DNA from: Candidatus Cloacimonadota bacterium
Lineage (GTDB): Bacteria; Cloacimonadota; Cloacimonadia; Cloacimonadales; TCS61
DNA length: 64,000 nucleotides
Direction of reading: 5' to 3'
Assembly (NCBI GenBank): GCA_030445745.1
Contig: JASUTE010000001.1
Location: 186,001 to 250,000, forward strand
This document shows, in pieces, positions 16,882 through 26,499 of the stretch. Under the pieces are notes generated by a model. That model was not told the DNA's origin. It searched no databases and saw only the letters and a program-made list of their open reading frames with translations. Each line of letters opens with the position of its first letter. Position 1 is the first letter of the stretch. Position numbers and translations under genes: made by a program.

Positions 16882-17130
16882 CTAATCAAAATTGACTATT
16901 TTAGCCTGCACCCCAGGCAGCAGATTCAGCTTACGAGCCAGTTCCTGATGTTTTTCTGGTTCACCAACCAATTCCAAGAAGATCTTTCCTGTTTCCGAGC
17001 AGTTTTCCAAAACTCCTTCGTGTAAACCTAATCTGGTTTTAATCAAACAGCCCCATTCGGTTAATATTTTCTGTACGGTTACAGCTTCCTTTTTCCGCAA
17101 ATTGATTACGATGATCATAAAGTTATTCAT
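16882..17130 (-). CDS. ACT-like small regulator (TM1266-type family)
   Basis: 82 residues with a ferredoxin-like beta-alpha-beta rhythm: MIIVINLRKKEAVTVQKIL, then IKTRLGLHEG, then GKIFLELVGEPEKHQELA, ending in LPGVQAKIVNFD. This matches in length and pattern the putative iron-only hydrogenase system regulators (TM1266 type), ACT-fold proteins usually encoded with [FeFe]-hydrogenase maturation genes. No hydrogenase gene is in this window; instead it is the last gene of an operon with phosphohexomutase and AddAB, 8 bases after the former. The ligand and target are unknown. Confidence 0.6.
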   Translation of the reverse strand: MNNFMIIVINLRKKEAVTVQKILTEWGCLIKTRLGLHEGVLENCSETGKIFLELVGEPEKHQELARKLNLLPGVQAKIVNFD

Positions 17131-17138
17131 AACTCCTC

Positions 17139-18479
17139 CTAACTTAATTTTTCTTTAACTTCTTCTACCAATTCTTGCGAACGTTTTGTGCTTTCACTTT
17201 CCACATAAATTCTTATGATTGGTTCAGTTCCACTTTTACGAATATGTATCCAATAATTTTCGCCTAAAATTTTTACCCCATCTGTTTTATCTGTTTTGTG
17301 GCCGACGAAAACTCGCTCTACTTTTTCCATAATGCTGTCCAGCATATCAGGTTCAATTTCCATTTTATCTTTGGCAAAGTAGTAATGTGGGATTTCTGCA
17401 GTCAATTCACTCATTTTTTTGTCAGTTTGGGCCAAGTATGCTAAAATAATAGCCATTCCAGCTGGAGCATCGCGAGTGTAGTGCACTTCAGGACAAATTA
17501 TACCACCATTACCTTCGCCACCTATAGGAGATTGCAGTTCTTTCATTTTCTTGCCCACATTTATCTCGCCCACTTTAGTACGATGCACTTTCACGCCAAA
17601 TTCTTCAGCTATATCCTCGGAAGCCATAGAAGATGATAGATTGGTTACGATATCGCCCTTTTTCTGGCTAAGAATAAATTTCTCAGCTAGCAGCAAGCTA
17701 AATTCTTCGCCAATGCATCTCCCAGTTTCATCCACTATTGCCAATCTATCCACATCTGGGTCAGTAGCAAATCCAAGGTCAGCCTTATTTTCTTTTACCG
17801 CTGTTTCCAACTGTTTCAGGTTTTTGGCCAAAGGCTCGGGAGTGTGGGCAAATTGGCCGTTAGGCTCACAGTTTAGTTCTATAACCTGGCAACCTAATTC
17901 AGCTAATAATTTTGGCGATATTACACCGCCAGCGCCATTCACAGAATCAATTACCACTTTGAACTGTTTTTGCTTTATCTTTTCCACATTTAAATAGGGA
18001 ATCGCCAGAATTTTGTCCAGATGCCGACGTGTAGCCTGCTCATCGCTAGTAAGCTTGCCAACTTTATCCCAGCCTACCCAATTTACATTTTGGGAAAATG
18101 ATTCTACCAATTTCTGGGCATTTTCGGGAAATAGAAACATACCATTCTCACCCACAAATTTCATGGCATTCCACTGTGAATTGTTGTGGGAAGCAGTTAT
18201 AGAGATGCCGCCGCTGGCATCAGAATCTTCTACAGCTAGCAAAACTGTAGGTGTGGAAACTATTCCCAGGTCAACCACATCGCAGCCCACACTAAGTAAT
18301 CCGGAAACCACAGCATGAAACATTGCCGGGCCTGTGGTGCGCGAGTCTCTTCCTACCAAAATTTTACCTCTTTTGCTAAAAATACCAAAATGCGCAGCGT
18401 ATTTTTGTGCTATTGCAGGTGTTAAGGTTTCGCCAAAAATACCGCGCACCCCCGAAACACTTACCATTAATTTACTCAT
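17139..18479 (-). CDS. Phosphohexomutase (phosphoglucosamine/phosphomannomutase type)
   Basis: 446 residues with all four alpha-D-phosphohexomutase motifs. The catalytic serine loop is ITASHNNSQWNAMKF (about 95-109; the usual P after SHN is N here). The metal loop is DPDVDRLAIVD. The sugar-specificity loop is GGEGNGGIICPE. The phosphate-binding loop is RKSGTEPIIRIYVES near the C-terminus. GEGNGG and the C-terminal loop resemble archaeal/thermophile phosphoglucosamine mutases, so GlmM activity (glucosamine-6-P to glucosamine-1-P for peptidoglycan and LPS) is plausible, but phosphomannomutase or phosphoglucomutase activity cannot be excluded. It follows addA by 9 bases; AAGGAG precedes the ATG. 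Confidence 0.85.
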   Translation of the reverse strand: MSKLMVSVSGVRGIFGETLTPAIAQKYAAHFGIFSKRGKILVGRDSRTTGPAMFHAVVSGLLSVGCDVVDLGIVSTPTVLLAVEDSDASGGISITASHNNSQWNAMKFVGENGMFLFPENAQKLVESFSQNVNWVGWDKVGKLTSDEQATRRHLDKILAIPYLNVEKIKQKQFKVVIDSVNGAGGVISPKLLAELGCQVIELNCEPNGQFAHTPEPLAKNLKQLETAVKENKADLGFATDPDVDRLAIVDETGRCIGEEFSLLLAEKFILSQKKGDIVTNLSSSMASEDIAEEFGVKVHRTKVGEINVGKKMKELQSPIGGEGNGGIICPEVHYTRDAPAGMAIILAYLAQTDKKMSELTAEIPHYYFAKDKMEIEPDMLDSIMEKVERVFVGHKTDKTDGVKILGENYWIHIRKSGTEPIIRIYVESESTKRSQELVEEVKEKLS

Positions 18480-18488
18480 AAAAACTCC

Positions 18489-21400
18489 TTATAAATCTAT
18501 TTTTAAAAATTTCGTTTTGATCTCGTAGCCCTGTTTCTGAACTACTGGCAGCTGTCCTATCAGTTCAGCGTATTTTTCTAGTTGTTTTTCTTCATAACTA
18601 TGTCCGGTTTTGTAGTCAACTATTAAAATTTGTTTACCGCTGCTGTCAATTTGCAATCTATCCAGGCGAAATTCGCGACCCTGCTGGTCCCACAAGGCAT
18701 ATTCATTAAATATTTTATCCCATTTCCCAGGTTGGTAGTAGCTGGCGTTTGCTTGTAAAAATTGGTTAGCCTTTGCAATCAAATTCAAAAAATCTGGTTT
18801 AGGAAACAAAGTACCGTAGCGAGCTGCTGTTTTCTGTTGGGCTAGCTTTCTTTTTGCCTGGGAATCATAGTCGATTTGAGCCAGGTAGTAATGAATTATA
18901 TTTCCCTTCATAATGCTTTGATCCTCGATAAATTCTGTTTGCAACTGATGCAAGTTAACTGGTTCGCGCTCTACCAAATACTGCCAGTGAAGAATATCGC
19001 AAAATGGTTGCAGTGTATGCAAACGTTGTCTCTCTTCAGGTTCCGGTTCAGAGTTTTGTAAATAGCTTCCCTTTTGCATTTGGCATGTGGTATCATTAAC
19101 TTCTTCAAACTTGTACTCGCTGTAAATTATCTGTGCCAAAAGCTGTTCTGGTGTAGGTTCATCGCGCTTTAAGAACTCTTCCAAACTGCCCTTTTTCTTA
19201 AAATGACAGAACAGAACCAAATTATTGGCAGCACGGGTGATAGCTACGTAATAGTTATTCAGTTCTTCCAAATATTCCCGCTTTTGTATGTGCTGGATAA
19301 CCTTATTATCGGAGCAATTCTGCAAAATGGTGTCGTAGTTGTAGGTAAAAAAGTAATCCTGCAGTTCGCTATAATCTTGGTTGAATTCATAGTAAAAGTT
19401 CAAGCCACGCGTGTTATGCCCACGGTTGGAATCCAACCCGATTACTGAAAACACGGTTTCGAACTGCAATCCTTTGGATTTATGGATGGTGAGCAAGGTT
19501 ATGGCCTGGCTGCTGGATTCTCCCAGCTGGCTGTATTCCTCTTTTTCTGTTAAATCTCGCAAGTAGGAAAGGAATCCAGCTAAATTTTTGGTATAAGCAA
19601 GATCTTTTTGTAAAAATTCTGCTGCCACCAGCCAAAACTGGTGCAGATTTTTTCTGTCTAATTCTGTGGAATACACCTGAGGCAGATTAAAAATATCTAC
19701 AGCCGTAGTCAGCAGCTCTAGCAGCGATTCTTTCTTATCTTTTACCTGCTTTAAAGCCACTACCAATGGTTCAGATAATTCCCAAAAATTTTCCCAGCTA
19801 GTGTGAATGGTTTGCAGATAATATTTTAGCTTGGAACTAGCCAATAAAACCGCATCGGAACGTAAAAATTTTACCAATTCCAGGGGATCTTCATAGCACA
19901 AAAATTTTAGCAGAAAAAGTAGATTTTTTACAGCTTTATGCTCGAACAAAGAAGCAGAACTTTCCAAAATATACTCGATACCGCGCTTTTCCAAAGCTAA
20001 CGCAATTTCCTGCAAGGTGTTGTTGTTACGCGCCAAAATTGCGCTATTTTTCAAATCTACCTGTTCGGCAGCAGGTGTTATCACCTCGTCCACAAATTTC
20101 AGATAGAGTTCTTGCTGGGAAATCTCCTGCTTTTCTCCGGGACCTTTGCGATTCTGAAAGATCACCTTTACATAACCGGGCTCACTGAATTTACTTCTAA
20201 CCTCGTTATATTTCCATGCAGCTGCTGGTGGATACTGCTGCAGTTTACCAAACACAGTATTGATAAAATCGATGAGCTGAGTTTTGCTGCGGTAGGAAGT
20301 AGCCAAAGTGGCTGTATCAAATTCTGTGTTCACCATCTGTTGCACATTGGCAAGCAAATCTTTTTCGCCACCACGCCAGCCATAGATCGCCTGTTTTTCG
20401 TCGCCTACCACAGTTACACCGCCATAATCTTTCTGGCCTATTCCGCTAACAATTTCATTGATAACCGGCTGAAAAATGCGCCATTGCAGTACACTGGTAT
20501 CCTGAAATTCATCGATAAGAATAAACCGCGAGCGATAGGAAAGGCTTTCGGTAAAAATATTCAGTAGCTGGTTACCATCGATAAGCGAAATTTCGGGATC
20601 GTAGATAAAGCGGTAGGTGTAATAATTTATGTCGAAATGAGTAAATTTCTTTTCCACAAATTTAAGTTGATCGTGAATTTGCAACACTTCCAGTGCCAAA
20701 TTTATAATGCGCTCTTGCTCTGGCAACACCAGTTCGTACAGCAGATAATCGGCTAAAATCTGTTTCACCAGCTCCAGTTGCTCCAACAATTCTGGCTTAC
20801 GCTCTTTGCCAACCTTATCATTGAATAACTTATTCCCATTCCAATAATTGCCTTTAGCTAACAGTAACTTATAATTTTCCTGCAAAAAACTTTTTTCTGT
20901 AAGCAATTTAGGAAGCTCTTCCCGAAAATCTAGCTGGTTCATAATCTCGTTTGCTCCAGCTTTTTGGCAGGCTTCGTAAAAGGTTTTATTCAAATATTTT
21001 TGCAGATCTATCTCTTCCGAATTTCCCTTCCTTATAGCTTCGGCCGCTACTATTTCCAATAAAATTTGCAACTCCTGCTGCAACTTAGCTTGGGGAATCG
21101 GTGTGCACTGCTTGCTTCCCACAAATTCGAACAGCCAGCGATTGTTGATGATGTCGTTTATGAGTTTGCCATAACTATCCAGGTTTTTCTGCTTGGCCTG
21201 GGCAAATATCGCTTCATACTTTTCCCAGCGCCCATCCTGAAGGATGTATTCATAAATTTCGGGTAAAAGTTCCTGATTCGCCTGGTTATCGATCTGGTAG
21301 TCGGTAATGTTGTAGTAAGGGGCAATAAGTGTGGAAAAAACGTTATTTATGTAGGCATCTATAGTGCTGATGTTCAGCTTTTGTTTGTTAGTAAGCATTC

Positions 21401-21683
21401 TTTCGAATTGTTGCTGCAAAAAGCCCTTAGTAGTAGCATTTAGGGTAAATTTCTTGTTAATTTTTTGCAGGTTGGAAAGCAATTCTGCTTGCTCTTCACC
21501 CAATAGTTTGCTCAAATGCTGAAAGATCCGCTCGCGGATCTCGGCTGTAGCTTTTTTGGTAAAAGTTATCACCAAAATTTCTTCAAAATCTACTCTGTAG
21601 GTAGCTAAAATGTTGATGAATTCCAGGCTAAGACGATATGTTTTCCCAGTACCAGCGCTGGCTTGAATTAATGATGATCTCAT
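18489..21683 (-). CDS. addA: AddA-type helicase-nuclease subunit
   Basis: 1064 residues: a UvrD-like superfamily 1 helicase followed by a RecB-type nuclease. Walker A is QASAGTGKT at 7-15. Walker B with the Q-containing DEFQDTSVLQW lies near 385, motif IV/V equivalents include LLTIHKSKGLQFETVF, and motif VI is YVAITRAANNLV. The C-terminal PD-(D/E)XK nuclease shows GNIIHYYLAQID, FRLDRLQID and ILIVDYKTG. With AddB it processes double-strand DNA ends for RecA-dependent repair. Its ATG overlaps the addB stop (ATGA), and it is a little shorter than Bacillus AddA. The AGGAGC ribosome-binding site lies inside addB. Confidence 0.9.
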   Translation of the reverse strand: MRSSLIQASAGTGKTYRLSLEFINILATYRVDFEEILVITFTKKATAEIRERIFQHLSKLLGEEQAELLSNLQKINKKFTLNATTKGFLQQQFERMLTNKQKLNISTIDAYINNVFSTLIAPYYNITDYQIDNQANQELLPEIYEYILQDGRWEKYEAIFAQAKQKNLDSYGKLINDIINNRWLFEFVGSKQCTPIPQAKLQQELQILLEIVAAEAIRKGNSEEIDLQKYLNKTFYEACQKAGANEIMNQLDFREELPKLLTEKSFLQENYKLLLAKGNYWNGNKLFNDKVGKERKPELLEQLELVKQILADYLLYELVLPEQERIINLALEVLQIHDQLKFVEKKFTHFDINYYTYRFIYDPEISLIDGNQLLNIFTESLSYRSRFILIDEFQDTSVLQWRIFQPVINEIVSGIGQKDYGGVTVVGDEKQAIYGWRGGEKDLLANVQQMVNTEFDTATLATSYRSKTQLIDFINTVFGKLQQYPPAAAWKYNEVRSKFSEPGYVKVIFQNRKGPGEKQEISQQELYLKFVDEVITPAAEQVDLKNSAILARNNNTLQEIALALEKRGIEYILESSASLFEHKAVKNLLFLLKFLCYEDPLELVKFLRSDAVLLASSKLKYYLQTIHTSWENFWELSEPLVVALKQVKDKKESLLELLTTAVDIFNLPQVYSTELDRKNLHQFWLVAAEFLQKDLAYTKNLAGFLSYLRDLTEKEEYSQLGESSSQAITLLTIHKSKGLQFETVFSVIGLDSNRGHNTRGLNFYYEFNQDYSELQDYFFTYNYDTILQNCSDNKVIQHIQKREYLEELNNYYVAITRAANNLVLFCHFKKKGSLEEFLKRDEPTPEQLLAQIIYSEYKFEEVNDTTCQMQKGSYLQNSEPEPEERQRLHTLQPFCDILHWQYLVEREPVNLHQLQTEFIEDQSIMKGNIIHYYLAQIDYDSQAKRKLAQQKTAARYGTLFPKPDFLNLIAKANQFLQANASYYQPGKWDKIFNEYALWDQQGREFRLDRLQIDSSGKQILIVDYKTGHSYEEKQLEKYAELIGQLPVVQKQGYEIKTKFLKIDL

Positions 21684-24385
21684 TTTTTTTGCTCCTGCAG
21701 TTCGGCCCGATCTCGTCTGGTTATATCCACATCTTCGTATTCTGCTTTTTTAGCCAGTAGCGGATAGCCCTTCTCTAAAATAGTTTCCACCATATTTTCC
21801 AATTCTGTTTTTACATCCAAATCATTTTTTTTCTTTCTCTTAAGCTCTTTTGCTTCGATGAAATAAATGGCTGAGTCCAAAACTTCCTGTTTCTGGGGGT
21901 CATCTAGTAAATAGTACAAAGTTTCATAGAAAATAAGCTGATTCAAATAGCGTTTCACTTTGGGGTAGTTGGCAGCTCCAGTTTTATAGTCGAAAATACA
22001 AATTTTGCCTGCGCTTGTCTCTACTTGCAAGTCGGCGCGGCCCCGCAAAAATATCTTTATCCCATCGTGTTCTGAAACGAATTTTTCGGTCGCCTTGCCT
22101 TTTTCCGGCATAACCTGTAACCAGCCATTTTCAGGCAAATAATTGTTGTAAAGCCGCAAGATAAAATTCTTCACACCTTCTTTGATCAATTCCAAAAAAA
22201 CTTTACGGAAATACTCCTCTGAATAATTTTGCGGTGCTTTGTATTTCAGTTTATAAGATCCTTGAATAAGTTCTACCGCATTTTGAATAAAATTTTCTGC
22301 ATATTTGTAAAAATTACCACTCAACTTATTGGTTTTAAAGGCAGCGATATATTTTTGCCAGACCCGATTCAGCACGTCATGAGCAATATCACCTAAAAGT
22401 GTGCTGCTAAAGTCTGCTTCGATCTCCGGTTGGTGCTGCCGTAGACCTAAAATATTCTGAAAATAATATTCAAAGGGACTCTGCTGGAAGTTATTCCAAC
22501 TGCTAAAGGAAACTTTAAATTTTTGTGGGGCAAAGTCATCAGTATGGAAAGGAATATGGAAAAAATCTGCTGGAATTTGCTGGGGAATTGGCCATTGCTG
22601 TGAGCTTGACTTAAATTGGCCGAAAAATTCCGCATAGAGCTGCGGGCTGGCTTCATATTTTTGGAACTTTTCGGTTAAACCAGCCAGACGTAGCTCCTCT
22701 AAAAACGAGCTCACCTCTACATTTTCAGTTTCGCTGTGTATTGTGTAAATAATTGGTTGCTCACTTTGCGCCAGCAACCTGTAAAAGTAGTATTTATCAC
22801 GATTTTTAATGTCTTCATAAGTTTTCAACCCCAATTTTTGGCGCTGGTTTTCCGAGAATAAGAACTGATTTTTGCGTGCTGCCGGCAACACACCTTCGCT
22901 AATGTGCAAAATATGGAGCTTATTGAATTTCAGGTTGCGCGTATCTTGCAGATTGGTGATTTTATAAGCAGGTCTACTTTCGCTAGTGCTCTTTGGCTTC
23001 TGCGGTTTCAAATAATCCAAAAATAGCTGTCCCAGCATTGGCGCTAGCTTATTAGGAAAAATTTCCCGCCAATTTTCCACGCTATTGTCCAAAGAGGCAA
23101 AATCGGCCAGAGCTTGAAAATAAACCTCGGGAAGGTCGGTATATTTAAATTCATAAGTTTGGGAAAATTTAGCCAGATCAAGTTTATAGGAATAAAATTC
23201 CACCAAAGTTTGGGCATCTTTTACTTTGTTCAAATCATCTATAATCGCTACCAGATCTAGCAACAGCTTCTGCAGCAAATTTTCCTCAGTAAAAAAATCA
23301 ATATCAATCTGCTTGAAATCCTTATCGATAAGTTTAAAAAGTTGCGCCCGCAATTCTGCCTTTTCCTCTATATCAAAATATTCCAGGAACAAATCATCAA
23401 GGCAGGCATCCAGCAGGGTTTGCAAAGAAAACTTGGAATCTTCGAAATCAGTATGAAGCTGGTGCAGATTGTGCAAAAATTGGAAGAAACGACTCTGCGA
23501 AAAGGTGTTTCCACTAGCTATCGCAAATTTTTGAGGATCGAAAAACGCTGAGTAGGGTTGCTGCTGGAAACGGAAATCTAAAATAGTTGCAGGTGCCTGC
23601 AACTGGTTAAATAGATGTGCCAGCATGGAAAAATCATCTTTGAACTGAGCTACAGAAATTTTATCAGTTAAACTGGTAGCGATATCTGCAGCGGTAATAG
23701 CACGCTGTAACTGCAGATTTTCCTGGTTTATCATATCTGCCGGTAACTGATAATAAATTTTCACCGGTAGTTGCACATTTTCTAGAATCTTCTTTTCCAA
23801 TTTGGTGTAGTAAAACTGGTTTACCACTACAACCTGCTGCAAATTTTGGTAGATTGTGCTATCAACCTTGTTTAAATCCAGATTAAAAACAGGGTCGGAT
23901 AACCCGTTTTGTTGCAGATAATTCTGGTAATTATGCTTTAACTGCACAATGCGCCGATACATTTCTTGTTGCCAATCTCCAGCAGATTCTGTTTGTGCCA
24001 AAATTTCCAAGACTTGTTCATCGGAAACAGATTCTTCTGCCAGCTCCTGCCAAAACGGTAACAGCTTCTGCAAGAAATCTATCGCTTTAAAATAGTCATG
24101 CAGTCGGAAGAACTCTCTATCCACCTCGCTCATTATCTTGTAAAGAGTTAGAAGTCTTTTTTCCTCTCGTAGAAGCGGAAATTCGCTGAGAAAGAATTCC
24201 TCTTTAAATTCATCAAAGGTGTAAAAAAGGCTGGCATTGAAATTCCAATTTTGCAAAAATATCTGCTTAGCTTTTTTGCAGCTAGCTCGGGTAGGAAACA
24301 GAAAAAGTGTGTTTTGCTGCTGGTTTTCTGCCACTACTTTGTAATTTATATCTTCCTTGAAATTGATAAAATGAAGCTCCGTCAT
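21680..24385 (-). CDS. addB: AddB-type nuclease subunit
   Basis: 901 residues from the ATG at 24385, preceded by AGGAGCTGAT; an ATG 18 bases upstream lacks such spacing. The N-terminus is a degenerate helicase (TLFLFPTRASCKKA replaces Walker A), as expected of AddB/RexB. The C-terminal nuclease has the order LLGDIAHDVLNRVW, LRGRADLQVE, ICIFDYKTG and QLIFYETLYYLL. The four cysteines that hold the iron-sulfur cluster in Bacillus AddB are not visible: only isolated cysteines remain and the C-terminus has no CxxC. It is therefore probably a cluster-free variant, as in RexB. It forms an operon with DUF554 upstream and addA downstream. Confidence 0.85.
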   Translation of the reverse strand: MTELHFINFKEDINYKVVAENQQQNTLFLFPTRASCKKAKQIFLQNWNFNASLFYTFDEFKEEFFLSEFPLLREEKRLLTLYKIMSEVDREFFRLHDYFKAIDFLQKLLPFWQELAEESVSDEQVLEILAQTESAGDWQQEMYRRIVQLKHNYQNYLQQNGLSDPVFNLDLNKVDSTIYQNLQQVVVVNQFYYTKLEKKILENVQLPVKIYYQLPADMINQENLQLQRAITAADIATSLTDKISVAQFKDDFSMLAHLFNQLQAPATILDFRFQQQPYSAFFDPQKFAIASGNTFSQSRFFQFLHNLHQLHTDFEDSKFSLQTLLDACLDDLFLEYFDIEEKAELRAQLFKLIDKDFKQIDIDFFTEENLLQKLLLDLVAIIDDLNKVKDAQTLVEFYSYKLDLAKFSQTYEFKYTDLPEVYFQALADFASLDNSVENWREIFPNKLAPMLGQLFLDYLKPQKPKSTSESRPAYKITNLQDTRNLKFNKLHILHISEGVLPAARKNQFLFSENQRQKLGLKTYEDIKNRDKYYFYRLLAQSEQPIIYTIHSETENVEVSSFLEELRLAGLTEKFQKYEASPQLYAEFFGQFKSSSQQWPIPQQIPADFFHIPFHTDDFAPQKFKVSFSSWNNFQQSPFEYYFQNILGLRQHQPEIEADFSSTLLGDIAHDVLNRVWQKYIAAFKTNKLSGNFYKYAENFIQNAVELIQGSYKLKYKAPQNYSEEYFRKVFLELIKEGVKNFILRLYNNYLPENGWLQVMPEKGKATEKFVSEHDGIKIFLRGRADLQVETSAGKICIFDYKTGAANYPKVKRYLNQLIFYETLYYLLDDPQKQEVLDSAIYFIEAKELKRKKKNDLDVKTELENMVETILEKGYPLLAKKAEYEDVDITRRDRAELQEQKK

Positions 24386-24403
24386 ATCAGCTCCTATAGC
24401 CAT

Positions 24404-25084
24404 TTAAATAAGAAAAATAACTCCTAAAACCACTACCACAACCAAGGATGGCAGCATATTCAAAACTCGTATTTTTTTTATCTCTAAGATGCGTAAACCC
24501 AGCGCCAATAACATCAAGCCGCCTACTGCCGAAAGCTCGTCCACAATTATCTGATTGAAATAATCGCCTACCAAGGCTGTAAGCAAGGTTAAACCACCCT
24601 GGTAAAGCAGTAGCGGAATTATGGAAAACATAACTCCAATTCCCAAAGTAGCTGCCAAAGCTATAGAGGAAAAACCATCCAATATCGATTTAGCAAGCAG
24701 TAAATTCGGCGCATTTCCCAAGCCTTCTTCAATAGCTCCCAAAATGGTCATTGAGCCCATGCAAAAAAGTAGGAAAGCGGTTAACAAACCTTCTGAAAAC
24801 CGGTCATTTTTACTTCCCAACCTCTTTTTTAGTTTATCGGAAAATTTATTTAAGCTTCCTTCCAAATTTATAAGCTCGCCTAAAATCGAGCCGATAACAA
24901 TGCTGAAGATCATTACGATAAAATTGGATGTTTTGAAAGCTAAATTGATTCCTAAAAAAATAGTAAAAACCCCAATGCCATGGAAAGCAGTTTGCGTAAG
25001 TTTTTGGGGAAATTTTCGGTGCCATAGCAAACCAATGATACTTCCCACTAAAATTGCAGCGCTATTTATTATCGTTCCCAGCAT
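24404..25084 (-). CDS. DUF554 family membrane protein
   Basis: 226 residues with about six hydrophobic segments. N-terminal MLGTIINSAAILVGSIIG, the internal LLFCMGSMTILGAIEEGL and ILDGFSSIALAATLGIG are characteristic of the DUF554 (YqgA/YdfK) integral membrane family, whose transport or signalling role is not established. It heads the addB-addA-phosphohexomutase operon (about 18 bases before addB) and is transcribed divergently from sfsA. Confidence 0.85.
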   Translation of the reverse strand: MLGTIINSAAILVGSIIGLLWHRKFPQKLTQTAFHGIGVFTIFLGINLAFKTSNFIVMIFSIVIGSILGELINLEGSLNKFSDKLKKRLGSKNDRFSEGLLTAFLLFCMGSMTILGAIEEGLGNAPNLLLAKSILDGFSSIALAATLGIGVMFSIIPLLLYQGGLTLLTALVGDYFNQIIVDELSAVGGLMLLALGLRILEIKKIRVLNMLPSLVVVVVLGVIFLI

Positions 25085-25173
25085 CTAAATTCCTTAAAAA
25101 AGATTTGTGGGAAATTAACTTTACACCTTTTATTTGCAAGCTATTTTTAGAAAAATTTTTAAATGAGGAATTT

Positions 25174-25869
25174 ATGGAATTCAGCCAAACATTGGTAAAA
25201 GGCTATTTTATAAAACGTTACAAAAGGTTTTTAACCGATATAAAGTTGGAAAACGGAAAAGTGGTGACAGCACACTGTCCAAATTCTGGTAGCATGAGAA
25301 GTTGTTTGGGCACTTATTGGCCAACCAGGCTGAGTACTAGCGATAATCCCCAAAGAAAGCTGAAATATACCCTGGAAATGCTGTATAATGGCAAAACCTG
25401 GATAGGAGTAAACACCTATTTAGCCAATCAAATCGTAGCCGAGGCAATTTCCAAGGCAGAAATAAAGGAGCTAATAGGGTATACCAATTTAACCAGAGAA
25501 GTAAAATATGGCCAGAATAGCCGCATTGATATTTTGCTAGAAAACGAAGAGGAAAAATGCTATGTGGAAGTAAAAAATGTTACGTTAGTAGAAGCTGGTA
25601 ACTACCTGTTTCCCGATGCGCCCACCCAGCGAGGGCAGAAACATTTGCACGAGCTTATGCAAATGAAAAAGCAGGGACACAGAGCAGTTATGTTCTATCT
25701 CATTCAACGTCAGGATGGCAAAATTTTTGCGCCAGCTTCCCACATAGACCCAGAATATAGCAAATTGTTGAAACAAGCTTATAAGCAGGGTGTGGAAATA
25801 TTGCCTTACCGGACAAAAGTAAGCCCCGAAAAAATAACTCTAGCAAATAGAATTGAGTTCAAACTATAG
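25174..25869 (+). CDS. sfsA: SfsA family protein (sugar fermentation stimulation)
   Basis: 231 residues, the normal SfsA length, from the ATG at 25174, which has AGGAA just ahead. The frame is open further upstream but that part has no similarity. Family features seen: LENGKVVTAHCPNSGSM near 26-42, a nuclease-like core SRIDILLE then CYVEVKNVTLVE, then FPDAPTQRGQKHL. SfsA has an OB-fold plus a PD-(D/E)XK-like domain and binds DNA; its physiological function is unsettled. It is convergent with the SRAP gene, overlapping by 11 bases. Confidence 0.93.
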   Translation: MEFSQTLVKGYFIKRYKRFLTDIKLENGKVVTAHCPNSGSMRSCLGTYWPTRLSTSDNPQRKLKYTLEMLYNGKTWIGVNTYLANQIVAEAISKAEIKELIGYTNLTREVKYGQNSRIDILLENEEEKCYVEVKNVTLVEAGNYLFPDAPTQRGQKHLHELMQMKKQGHRAVMFYLIQRQDGKIFAPASHIDPEYSKLLKQAYKQGVEILPYRTKVSPEKITLANRIEFKL

Positions 25870-26497
25870 AACGTATTAGCTCTGCGCCGTCATTTTGCGG
25901 GTTATTCACTGCTTTACTAACAGGATAAATCAGCAGTTTTTCGTTTTTACCGAAAAAATCTGCGATATTATTCCTAACATTCAGCCAATTATCTTTAGTG
26001 AGCTCATTTAAAACTATCGGCATTCTGTGATGTACATTTGCCAGGGGTTGAGTTGCCTTTTGGGTAAGAATTGTAAAGGTTTGCAGTTCGTTTTCAGTTT
26101 TTTGCCAAGCTTCCCAAATTCCAGCTAAAAAGAAGAGATCTTCATCTTCCAATTTGGCAAAATATGGCTGTCTTTGCTGGTCCCATTCATAAAAACCATT
26201 CACTGGAATAAGACAGCGTCTTTTCTTGTAAGCATATTTAAAGCTAGGTTTTTCAGTTATTGTTTCAGCTCTGGCGTTTATCAATTTATTACCAATTTTA
26301 GTATCTTTTGCCCAAAAAGGAACCAAGCCCCAGCGCATCTCCTGCAAAACTGTTCCCCAGCCATTTTTGCTAATAACAGGGTAGTAGGAACCCGGAACAG
26401 CATTGTAGGTGGGTTGGAATTTTTGTATCTGTTTTAATCTATCGGCAATTTTTTTTATTTGTTGTACACTGCTAAAAATCGCAAATCTACCACACAT
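25859..26497 (-). CDS. yedK: SRAP/YedK abasic-site processing protein
   Basis: 212 residues. The catalytic set of the SRAP (HMCES/YedK) family is intact: C2 directly after the initiator Met, N74 and E78 in INARAET, E104 in GFYEW and H156/H157 in VHHRMP. The protein forms a thiazolidine crosslink with abasic sites in single-stranded DNA and shields them. The patatin stop codon is part of its GGAGG ribosome-binding site, so both are one transcript. Confidence 0.93.
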   Translation of the reverse strand: MCGRFAIFSSVQQIKKIADRLKQIQKFQPTYNAVPGSYYPVISKNGWGTVLQEMRWGLVPFWAKDTKIGNKLINARAETITEKPSFKYAYKKRRCLIPVNGFYEWDQQRQPYFAKLEDEDLFFLAGIWEAWQKTENELQTFTILTQKATQPLANVHHRMPIVLNELTKDNWLNVRNNIADFFGKNEKLLIYPVSKAVNNPQNDGAELIRSIV

Positions 26498-26499
26498 AT

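Noticed and set aside
17551-17997. 148-codon plus-strand frame
   Set aside because: Antisense to the phosphohexomutase metal-binding region.
20112-20567. 151-codon plus-strand frame
   Set aside because: Antisense to addA within conserved helicase motifs.
24621-25088. 155-codon plus-strand frame leading towards sfsA
   Set aside because: Mirror of the DUF554 gene, whose family motifs are unmistakable on the minus strand.
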